Origin: Peribolospora baueri
Taxonomy: Eukaryota; Basidiomycota; Peribolosporomycetes; Peribolosporales; Peribolosporaceae
DNA: 50,617 nucleotides
NCBI GenBank assembly: GCA_029717555.1
Contig: JAMDHS010000123.1
Coordinates: forward strand, 1 to 50,617
Direction: 5' to 3'
A program made the translations under genes and the position numbers. How positions within the stretch are numbered: the stretch's first letter is position 1; each line of letters opens with the position of its first letter. This document shows positions 11,341 through 20,741 of this stretch, piece by piece. The notes below the pieces were generated by a model. It did not search any database and had not been told where the DNA came from. It saw nothing but the letters and a program-made list of their open reading frames with translations.

Positions 11341-12544
11341 ATGGCACCAACAACACGCTCAAAACAAGCCCATTCCATCGACACACAGCGTAGCCCATCA
11401 GGCAAGCACATCTCGTTCTCAGCTGGCGCGGAGGATGACGCTGACGGGACGCAGGTAGATGCTGCACCGGCGACGGAGGCGTTGGGCGGGGGCGTTGAAG
11501 GAGCAGGGGATCAGGTTGCAGCAACCAAAGGAGACGAGCGAGATGACGATAGCGACGGCGGTGACAGCGATGAAGACGACGAGGCGCCGGAGGCTGTGAG
11601 CAACGTTGGTGCGAAACAGGCGGTCGCAGACGCTTCCAGGAAGGTTCGAGAAGTGGAGAAGAGGTGAGGGAGACCTGCCGGCACTACATGGGTCTCGTTT
11701 CATGCTCAGCCTGACCTTGGCGCTTACTTCGATTGTCGTGCTGTGTTTCATTTGCGCATAACAGCAAAGCCGAGCGAAGGAGGGCGGTTGCGAAAGCTCG
11801 GGAGGCGAGAGCGGCTGCAAACAAGGCTGCCAGGGCCGCCGAAGGAGATGAGGCAGGCGAGGGGTCGGAAGAATCGAGCGAGGATGATGTGGAAATGGAT
11901 GAGGGGACTCTGGAAGGGGAGGGTTCAGAAGAGGAGCAGGGTGACCTGGAGGCGGAGACGAGCTCAAGCGAGGAGGGCCAATCTGATGCGGATACCACGA
12001 AGTCCAACTCCCGCTACCTAGACCCGGCTCTCTTTGCCTCAGCGCTCTCTTCATCGACTAAGGGCAAGGCAAAAGCTTCTGCAGCTCGGAAAGAGGGAAA
12101 GTCCAAACGGACTGGGAAACCTCGAAAGGCGAAGCGAAGCACGAAAGAGCAGGAGGGCGTCGTCAGACGCGTAGGGTGAGCCTTCTTTTCTTTCTGACTT
12201 GACCTCGCCTGTCTGTACTTCCCTCTGACTCGAATTTCTGCGTCTATGTCCATATCAGCGACACCGTGATCCGCTCTCTTCCTCCGGCTGCAACTGATAG
12301 CGGCAATCCGCTCGTGCGTACCCCAGCACCGCCAGCTCCCATCGACCCGGCAACGGCGCTGCCTTCTGCTGCTCCCAGTAGGTTCAAGCGGAAAGCGCTC
12401 TACCGTGCAGGGCAGGCCAAGATGCGACAACCTGGCGGTGGGAACGTGTCGGGCACCAACAAGCGGAGAGGAGGTAAACCTGACGCCAGGACGGTAGATG
12501 GACGACGAGACGGTGAGTTTGATCATCCAGTGATTCAGAAGTGA
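11341..12544 (+). CDS. U3 snoRNA-associated protein, UTP16/BUD21-like
   Basis: This is probably a nucleolar component of the small-subunit processome (U3_snoRNA_assoc family). Exons are 11341-11663, 11765-12175 and 12259-12512 or later; GTGAGG and GTGAGC donors and CAG acceptors keep the frame. The protein begins MAPTTRSKQ. It carries HISFSAG, the acidic DDDSDGGDSDEDDEAPEAVS segment that is a hallmark of this family, a basic-alanine helix starting KAERRRAVAKAREARAAANK, a second acidic stretch, SRYLDPALFASALSS, a lysine-rich region, and a C-terminal arginine/lysine part (FKRKALYRAG, NKRRGGKPDARTVDGRRDG). If exon 3 runs on, the stop is at 12542-12544. A strong GTGAGT at 12513 and a TTTTGCAG ending near 12569 suggest a further 3' exon, so the last residues are uncertain. 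It is divergent from SPF1. Confidence 0.75.
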
Positions 12545-12848
12545 TAATATTCCTACCCTTGTTTTGCAGAGCGAGTCAGCTTACCTCGACGGTTTTGTCT
12601 TCACAACAGCGCACCTGGCCATATCGCAACGACGTACGGGTCCAGCCTTCTCCTTCTCTCGCTCGCAAGCCTAGCAGCATATCCAGCGCACTGTACCAGC
12701 TTCATTCATACAGACGTCGGCAGAAGGGGGTATTTGTATGATATCTTGTCGTCGCACACAACACGCTCCAACGAATTGACAGTGACGGTACGGTCATATA
12801 AGAAAAAAGGTGGCCGGCCATTCTTCCCTCGCCGGTCGCGTCTACAAT
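12545..12848. other. Convergent 3' spacer
   Basis: This lies between the 3' ends of the UTP16-like gene and the minus-strand unknown gene. It may hold the last exon of the former. I see no independent gene. A TGGCCGGCCA palindrome is near 12811. Confidence 0.4.
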
Positions 12849-14455
12849 CTACGGTCCAACGAGCGTCTTATCATCATCTTCTCCGCCCACCACGCCCGTC
12901 TCAGCGGGCCGTCCACGATTCTCACACTTTTGTTTTGCTTTCTTTTCCTCCTCCAAATACCTTTCTACCTCCTCTTCCAGTTCGTACTGCAGCTCGGGGT
13001 CATCAAGGAGCAGCAACCTCTCGCAACCCTTCCACCCGAGCGGCGAGTTGGGATCCGCCCACGGCCCTGCCTGCCAGCGGGGAGGCGTCTTCAGCCCTCG
13101 TAGGATGTCTTTGATGCCCACGTCGACTGCGGTTATCTGTAGTGCGCGAGTACAGGCAAAAGGGGAGAGACGGCATCAGCCGTCCGCTCACGCCAGGCCC
13201 TGTCCTAGAGGCTCATTGTATCGCTGACAGACCCTTTCCCATTTCGCTTCTGTGCCAGTGTGCTTTCCGGTCGAGCTCGAGCCAGGTGGCTCTGAAGGTA
13301 GCGGACTGGACGGCACGAAACTGCTTGGCGTCGATGAAAGGGCACCAAACTTCTTGAGGAAGAAGGCGTCCGTCTTCGTCTGATGGGCCTTGGCCGCATC
13401 GCTGCCTTTGGGAGTATCCGGTTTCGAAGTCGGACTGCTGAAGAGTCCTTTGAGCACAGCGGGCTGCGTCGCGTTCTGAGACTTCAGACGTGTTAACAAG
13501 CATGTATGCGGTCAGATGTGCTCTCTCCCTCTTCAGTTCTTCTCCGGCGGTCATTTACCTTACTCTCTTCCAGTGCGAGCTTTGAAAACACTCTCTCGAC
13601 GCTCGTGTCGGCTTTGTCCTCGTCCTCGGAACTCTTGTCTGGCGATCTCGCGGCGTCCGCCGACGCCGACGACTCCGAGCGCAGCTCATCGAAGAAGACG
13701 TCCCAGATAGCACAGGAGTCAAGACAAGTCGCTCTTTCGTCCTTGTCTTTCTTCGCCTGGCCCTTCTTGTCGGGCTTGTGGGCTTGAGGAAGGTCCGGCG
13801 AGACCGCCAGTGCGCTTTGTACTCGGGCAGCAGTGGTCGAACTGGTCCCAGTGTGGCGGTAGGGTGCTTTCTTTACGTAGGATGACGGGGAGAATTCGGA
13901 GGACTGTTGGAAGGGAGGCGAATGCAATCCGACGCCGCTGTCGGAAGGACGAAGGCGGCCGCCGACACCATCACCGCCTTCACCCTTCTTGGGGGACGCC
14001 TCGGCCGATGCGCACTCGAGTTTCTTGGACGTGCTTTGGATGGCAGATGGCTGGGAGTGCGACAGGGTACACATGTTGGAGGCGGTTGTTTGTTTGCTGG
14101 GACGACGTGCGAGGAACGTGGGAGGATGGTAGTTCTTAAAGAGCCGCTTCGGCACGCGACGCGTAGCTTTCTGAGGGTCGTCCGCTAGCGAGGAGGGACT
14201 AGAAGAGCCAGAAGCCGGAGTGGAGTGTCTTGGCAGGCCGCTCAAGACACAGTCTCTTTTCTTCGTCTCTCCCCACTGCTGTTGATATGGCCCCTCACCA
14301 GCAAGACCAGAAGGCGGCCAGCGATCCGTCTTTGTCCAACTCAAGGTTTCCCAAGCCTGCTCATCGAGGAGGAGGGCCCAACAGCTTAGCTGTCCCCACA
14401 GACGGAGACATGGAACAAGCTTAAGAAGGGACGAGGTGAATCTTCCATGATTCAT
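12849..14455 (-). CDS. Unknown, mostly disordered protein with a short conserved-looking C-terminus
   Basis: I do not recognise this protein. The 5' part (about 14455-13560) encodes a Ser/Pro/Lys-rich, largely disordered region with several basic patches (RRVPKRLFK, KPDKKGQAKKDKDER) and an acidic patch near SSEDEDKADTSVERV. A middle exon (about 13450-13200) encodes VLKGLFSSPTSKPDTPKGSD and TDAFFLKKFGALS. The last exon (to 12849) holds the most ordered-looking part: VGIKDILRGLKTPPRWQ, WADPNSPLGWKGCERLLLL and a glutamate-rich helix ending EEEVERYLEEEKKAKQK. The joint between the middle and last exons is not clear: the obvious GTGAGC donor near 13190 does not keep frame with the ACAG acceptor near 13140, while GTCTGT near 13225 would. 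The start at 14455 is simply the first ATG and may be wrong. The basic patches suggest a nuclear protein; that is inference. Confidence 0.55.
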
Positions 14456-15190
14456 AGACTGTTGCCAGAGCCGATTTGCCTCGTATCCTCAGCCCTCCGA
14501 AACTGAAAGAACGTGCTTCTCCAATTTGGCCTCTGTGATGGAGGGGAAGAAACGACATGAGCTGGGGCACAGCACATCCGTCTCCGGTGTTCAGCCGTCT
14601 AAATATCACAGCCCAGATCTTCATCCTTCCCGCGATCTCGCCGTATCAGACTAGAAGATGGCCAGACAAGCACTACAAGAGAGTTTGGAACCACACTTGT
14701 TTACATACGTGACTACAGCACGGCCTTGCCACCATGTTTCGGGTGAGCAGATCTGCCGTCTCCAGCTGCTTACCCCGCACGCCTTCCAACGCCATCCATC
14801 CATTTGCATAGACTGCAGGGTATATCGTCCACTGATAGCATCCCCCGCTAGCACTCGCCGGTTCTCGAAGCGACCCACGTGGGCGACGTCGGTTGGTTGA
14901 CGATGATAGCCTGATCCGTTCTGCCTCCTTCGTCGTTCCCGCGTCTTCCCCAGTTCTCGTTCCCCAAGTTAACCCCGCTCGTCTTGCCCCGGTCCGATTC
15001 CCGAAACGCCCACGCCGTCCAACCTGTACCTACTCTGTCCTTTGCCCTCTACTCCTTCTCGTAACCAACCGCCCCGTCTGGCACCAACCTCGCTCGTGTC
15101 AGCGCTAGGCTGAAGCGTCTTCTTCTCACGTCTATCCACTCGCCACAGTCGTTTTACGTTCACCTCCTTCATCTCTATCTCCATCCAGCC
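14456..15190. promoter_or_regulatory. Upstream region of the first MFS gene, with E-box
   Basis: There is no supported gene in this 735-bp spacer, which separates two divergently placed starts. It contains a 10-bp palindrome CCCACGTGGG at 14874-14883 with a CACGTG core. The last 150 bases are rich in C/T runs, as is common just before fungal start codons (CTTCATCTCTATCTCCATCC before the ATG). Confidence 0.45.
14874..14883. promoter_or_regulatory. CCCACGTGGG palindrome (E-box)
   Basis: A perfect 10-bp palindrome with a CACGTG core, about 310 bp upstream of the MFS transporter start at 15191. It is a candidate site for a bHLH factor, inferred from sequence only. Confidence 0.4.
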
Positions 15191-17647
15191 ATGTCGTCGT
15201 CAGCGGTGCAACGGACCAAGTCCTCCTCCTCGGATGACAAGGAGGATGCCGCGCTTGCTGGGAAAGTAATTCCTTTGGCTTCCCCCTCCGAAAAGCCAGA
15301 AGCGGAGCACATTGAGGAGATTTTCAAGCCGCACATCGAGTACACCGAGAAAGAGGAAAAGCAGATCGTGAGGAAACTCGATTGGAGGCTAGTCCCCCTT
15401 AGTGAGTGTGACTGTACCAGATCTGCCTGCCACTGCCAAGTTCGTCGTTGCGAATAGCGGCGCCATGGAGCCCCAACCCGCATGTCCGACCTTCCTTTTG
15501 CTCATTTCGGCTCCCCAATTCTCCCTTCTCCAGTGACCTTCGTTTATCTCTTTTGCTTCATCGACAGAAGCGCAGTCGGCAACGCTGCCGTTGCGGGCCT
15601 CCTTACCGACCTCAACCTCCAGGGCAATAAATATAATGTCTCTCTGTCCATATTCTATGTGCGTCCCTCTCTTCGCATCTGCTCCTATCTCAGCTGGCCT
15701 GACCCTCAAGCTTGTGTTTCCCATTTGAAAACGGGTTCGATGTTTTTATGCCCCTTTCAGATATTTTATATCCTCATCCAAGTGAGCTTTCTGGTTGTCT
15801 GCTAAACACTAGCTGTTATTCCACCTGCTTACCGGCCTCGCCTGTCTCGTCTCCACTCACCTGACCGCAGATACCCTCCAACCTCGCTCTTAAAAAATTT
15901 GGAGCCCACATCTGGAGTAAGTGTTACCTTGGCACCCATAGGGAGGGGCCTCAGAGCGGTGCTGACTATCTCTTCTTTCTCCCTGCTCCGGGTTCCACTC
16001 GCTTCCTCGATGGTAGTCCCCTTCTTGACTTTCTCCTTCGGTGTCGTTTGCATGTCCACTGCCTTCACCAAAGATTTTGCTGGCTTCACCGTTGCTCGCG
16101 TCTTCCTCGGCATTGTAGAAGGAGGCGTGCTTCCTGGGTGAGCAAAGCTTCGTTTCAACGAGCGTAAGGAGATATCAACCGACTCACCCTGCTCTGTGCC
16201 GCACGTAGTATATCCTACTACTTGTCTACATTCTACACTCGCGACGAGCTCATGTTCCGCATAGGCTTCTTCATTTCGGCCGCCGTCATGTCCGGTGCCT
16301 TTGGAGGGCTTCTCGCTACCGGAATATTGCACATTCATAATATCGGCTGGCTCACTAGGTGGAGGTGAGACAATCGCCTTTCCCCATCCTCCTGATACAC
16401 TCATTCGCTGAGGTAAGTCCGTTGAAACTCTGAGCTACTTCATTCATCTCTCGCAGGAACATCTTTCTCATTGAAGGCTTCGTGCCCATCGCAACCGCCG
16501 CCATCTGCGTGTTCTTCCGCCTCATCCCGAAGGATGCCGACTCGGCTCGCTTCCTCACCGAACGCGAAAGGGTCATAGCAGGCGAGCGCATGAGGGAACA
16601 GAGCGCTGGTTTGACCAAGGCAGAGGGTACGCGGTGGGACCTTATTGGTCGTGGGATTAACCTCCACAACCTCTTGTGCGCCGTCGGCTACTTTTGCGCC
16701 AACCTCTCCGTTCAGGGCCTAGCGCTCTTCACTCCCACCCTTCTCCGGTCCAGCTTGGGCTATTCTCCCATCAGGTCACAACTCATGAGCGTTCCGCCTA
16801 ATGTGAGCCCGCGTTTCGTAATGGCCTTTTGTCACTCTGCTACTACATGCTCATATTTTGATACCCTTCTCCTCCTTGAATCGCTTCTTTCATGCAAACG
16901 ACAAAGGTCGTCGGCACGGCGGTCACGATCATCCTCTCCTATTTTTCGACAAAGTACCAGCTCCGGTCACCATTCATCCTAGCCTGCTGCCCCATCGGCA
17001 TTTCCGGCTTTGCCATGCTCACGTGGAGCAAGAGCAATAAGGTCAAGTACGCAGGCATATTCCTGGCCAATATGGCCACGAGCCCACTGGGACCTTTCTT
17101 TCTCACCTGGGTATGTTCTCGAACGAAGGAGCCGTCCTATCAGCGACCGATACGTCGCATTTGTTTTACTCACTACTGCGTTCTCGCTTTCCTTGTGTGC
17201 CCGCCGTACTTGCGTGGATAGGGTGCCAACAACTCTGCCCCGTTCGTGGTGAAGAGCGTCGCTACCGGCTTGATCTCGGGACTCGGGTCCTTTGGTGCGC
17301 ACTCGTGTCTTTTTCTGGCTTCCTCGCCCTTCCCGGCATGACTCGTACTACCACAATTGACACCACAATCTCGCCCTCACGCAGGTCCCATCGTTGCTTC
17401 CTGGTCCTATCTCTCCCAGGACGCTCCTCTCTACCGAACGGGCAACATTATCAACGTCGCCACGCAGTGCCTCTCCGCGATCGTTGCCTTCACCCTCATC
17501 TTTTACATAATCGCCGAGAACCGCCTCCGCACGGCTGGCAAGCGCGATGGTAGGCTTGACGCGCTGGAGAGTCTGCCGGAAGAGGAGAAGAAAAGAGCGC
17601 TCGAGACGATGGGCCATAGGAATCCCGCGTTTCGGTACAAGTTGTGA
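15191..17647 (+). CDS. MFS transporter, anion:cation symporter (DAL5/allantoate-permease-like) family
   Basis: This is a plasma-membrane organic-anion transporter; the substrate cannot be read from sequence. The cytosolic N-terminus (MSSSAVQRTKSSSSDDKEDA) leads to EKEEKQIVRKLDWRLVPL, the usual start of the ACS family. TM1 follows with FCFIDRSAVGNAAVAGL, matching the family's 'LDR.N.GNA' motif. Later marks are QIPSNLALKKFGAHIW (TM3), VARVFLGIVEGGVLPG (TM4; the family's 'R...G..E....PG'), ISYYLSTFYTRDELMFRIGFF, and WRNIFLIEGFVPIATAAICVFF (TM6). A loop with ERVIAGERMREQSAG and the C-terminal six helices complete it, ending RNPAFRYKL. Six or more introns of 60-140 nt interrupt the gene. It shares its orientation with the FAH-family gene 840 bp downstream, so a joint catabolic role is possible but not shown. 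Confidence 0.9.
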
Positions 17648-18490
17648 AAAGAAGCAGTTTGGGGGTGGGGGATGCAGAGGTCCTCCTTTCTTCCGGCTCT
17701 CCCAGCTTGTTTCGATTGGCTCATACTACCCGTTTTGTAGCTACAGTATCCTCGGCGTCGTCTTTTTAGCTAATGTCCTTTCGGAGAATGGTACCATTAT
17801 CGGGAGCTGGCGAAAGATAGGAATCCGAGAGCGCGCGAAATTCGACTGTTCGTCACGCACGCCTTCTGCCCAACAAGGCGACCCGCTTTGCCTTAAGACA
17901 TAGGGATCTGCAAGTTTTGACTATTAATAAGCCCTTTCAAGGACAGAAGGTTAATATCGCAGAACTTGCCCTGCCACATTGGGTCGCCTCTGCCCAAGTG
18001 AGTTTGACCTTCAGCTCTATGGGTCTATATCGTCCACCAGTGAGAATCTTAAAGGTTGATAAGTAGAACAGACATTTGTTTAAGATAAGAAGTTTCTGAG
18101 TATATGGCAGAGATACACACTGACTACAAGGACCGACTATAACGAAGCCAAGCAAAGAGTAGATTCTGCTCCCTCTCGAGTAGAGTTCCGCTTTACATAC
18201 GCGAAAGTGGAAGAGCAATCACGAGACAGATACAAATAGGGTTTGTCAACTAAACAAATGTAATCGCGTGAAATAGATAGCTTTATATACAGACGGGGCT
18301 TGATCGCACGGGCCTCACGATTGGGGGCTTTGGCCTCTCGCCGAGAGGAGATGATACGCTTATGTAAGCTTGTTTCCCGATCACCCGCACGCCGGAGTGG
18401 CCCGGGAAAGGCGGAGAAGCCGGTTGAGGGGACCCCGCAGCATCTTTCCTGCTCCTCCGAGTGCTACACCACCAACTCCGAAATACCAAA
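17648..18490. other. Spacer between MFS and FAH genes
   Basis: 843 bp with no supported gene. Its centre (about 17920-18290) is AT-richer than its surroundings, fitting a 3' UTR/terminator followed by the promoter of the FAH-family gene. I looked for tRNA arms and saw none that pair convincingly. Confidence 0.45.
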
Positions 18491-20190
18491 ATGCTCCACA
18501 CAGTGAGTATATCGCGAATCTTCATAGGCGCTCTCGCACCGCCCTGTGAGCTTTAAAACGTAGCTGAATTTATTCTCGTTCTCCCTCCTCCAGCCCTGGC
18601 GCCGTCTCATCCGCTTCGTCGCGCTCGAGGACGGGCATACGCACTTCGGAGAGCCGTTAGACTCTGAGCTTGACATCGGCCAGGCTTATGATAGACAGCT
18701 TCGTAGCGAAGGAAAGAAATGGCCCATCAAGGCTTACGTCATTGACGGCGACGTCCTGAGCGTTGATCAGGATGACAAGGCGACGGCAAAGGTGACCGAC
18801 GAAGTGAGGACGGTGAAGGAGGTGAGCCTGCTTGATACATGTCACGGCGGCCATATAATTTATGAACCCACTCCATCTTCTCCGTTGCCTTTATTGACTG
18901 GTGTTTATACTGCTCCTTTTCGACCCACCCAGCTCCTTCCTCCCCTCTCCGCCTTCCAAGTCAACACGATCCGTGCTTTGGGAGCCAACTTTGCTCCCGC
19001 CAAGAAAACCACAATCCCTATCCTTTTCTACAAGCCTCTCACCGCCCTCTCCGGCCCTTCGCAACCCATATACATACCCAAGGTTGCACAGGAGGGAGGA
19101 GACCAGTCTGATTACGAGGTCGAGCTCGTCGTCGTCATCGGGAAGAGATGCCGGGACGTGTCTCCGGGACAGGCTCTCGACTACGTGCTCGGATACACGT
19201 TGGCCAACGGTGAGTCACGCTGAATCCTTGGATATCCGCCCTCGACGGACAATTCTTGCTGATAACTTTGATTGCCTGGCAGACGTCTCCGCTCGGAAGC
19301 TAATGTTCGCTGGTATGGCGGGCTATCCACTCATTACGGCTCTTCTATGTTCATGTCAGTAAGCTCATTACCGTGTACCCTTCTGCCTTCAGTTCCTCAA
19401 TGGAGTCTTGGGAAGTCCTTCGATGGTTGGATGCCCATCGGGCCGTGGTGAGTCCCCTTTCACGATAGCGTCCAGTCCGTCCCCAAAGCGCAGAAAGTCC
19501 TAGAATAGAGTATTGACAGGTATTTACATGCCTTGCTCTAATGAATACCTTTCCTCCTCACAGCATCGTCTCTACTAGCTTGATCGGAAATCCGGGCGAC
19601 GTCGCCCTTAGGACCACCCTCAACGGAAACATGCTCCAGGACGGCAACACAAAGGACATGCTGTGGGGTGTGGCTGAGACAATTTCTGCGCTCTCAAGAG
19701 GCAGTGAGTGTCGATCGCTGTGCCATGCCGGTGTGCATTGTTACATGCACTTGGAGGCCGTTACCGTTACATGCGGAGTGGAAACATCTTAACATGAATT
19801 TCTGTGCACACCTTCCTAGCTACGCTTGAGCCCGGCTCCATCATCTCCATGGGAACGCCTCCAGGTGAAGGGTGAGTCAACCACCCCTCCACATCTGTTC
19901 CTCCCTTCTGGTCGCCGATACAGTATTTTCCGTGCCACTTCTACCGAATGTCGTCCGCTCAGGTTCAAGCGAAACCCTCAGGTGCGTGTCCTGCTCGGTT
20001 TCCTCTTTACCCAGCTTTTCGCTTGCTCAAACCAAGTCCCGTCTCTGGCGAGGACCTTCTATCCTTTCAGGTATGGCTTAAGCATGACGACATCGTCCAT
20101 TGCTCAGGCTCGCACGGCCTCGGAACTCTTATCAACTCTGTCGTGGAGGAGGATGTAGTGCGGCCTTCTGCTCCGAAGGCGAAACTCTAG
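18491..20190 (+). CDS. Fumarylacetoacetate hydrolase (FAH) family protein
   Basis: This is a metal-dependent C-C bond hydrolase or decarboxylase of the FAH superfamily. The substrate is open: acylpyruvate, oxaloacetate or ring-cleavage products are all possible. The first exon is only 12 nt (ATG CTC CAC ACA, 18491-18502), followed by PWRRLIRFVALEDGHTHFGE. The N-terminal subdomain is typical of the short FAHD-like class. The catalytic part shows LGANFAPAKK, FYKPLTALSG, the metal-binding DYEVELVVVIGKRCRDV, LGYTLANDVSARK, QWSLGKSFDGWMPIGPCIVS, then LRTTLNGNMLQDGNTKDMLW and the closing GSIISMGTPPGEGFKRNPQ. The metal-binding acids in DYEVE and the D of NDVSAR are present, so it should be active. 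At least seven introns are present; donors and acceptors keep frame. It lies between an MFS transporter and DAHP synthase on the same strand. Confidence 0.88.
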
Positions 20191-20741
20191 AGATGTCGCC
20201 ATTGTAGGGTGCGTATGGAGTTGGGAATGCGGGGGGCGGCACTCGAGGGTGGTGCCTTGTTGTTCGTGCGCTTGGTACGGTCTCATCGTGCTGAAGGGAA
20301 GGCGGGGAAGACGTGTGACGTTGGGAAAGTAGTCATTAGAACGTTATCATGGAGCAAATGGACAAGTGGGTTCAGCCGGCCGCGTGTCGGGCAAGGTTTG
20401 TTCCGGCTTTACGTCCTTCTTCGCGGACTAAGTTGTAAGGATGCTCCTTATTTTGATCACGACGCATAAGAGATTTTCACGTCCGACGAAATCTCGACTG
20501 TCTTTTTACGATGCTCCATTCGAGGCATGACGATGTTTGAACGAGGATAACGCTTCCTATGTAACTTCCCGTCCATCTCTCGAAGTCGGATGACGCATTT
20601 AACTGCGGCTGTTTAGGTCGAGCGTCAGCGCCAAGCACGTGATATTCCAAGACCACCACGTGTTCCTTCTTATCCACTTCCTCTCTACAAAACATCCCGC
20701 TTGCCGCCTCGATTCCTTCTGACGGACGCACACTGATCGCC
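20191..20741. promoter_or_regulatory. DAHP synthase upstream region with two E-boxes
   Basis: This 551-bp spacer has no supported gene. Two CACGTG words lie at 20636-20641 and 20657-20662, about 100 and 80 bp before the DAHP synthase ATG. Such close pairing near the start suggests a real bHLH-controlled promoter. Confidence 0.5.

Noticed and set aside
12014-12526. A 170-residue minus-strand frame opposite the UTP16-like gene
   Set aside because: It is antisense to exons with a clear acidic/basic protein pattern and crosses their splice sites.
17648-18490. A possible tRNA gene in the AT-richer spacer
   Set aside because: No GGTTCGAATCC-like T arm with a matching acceptor stem could be found by eye.
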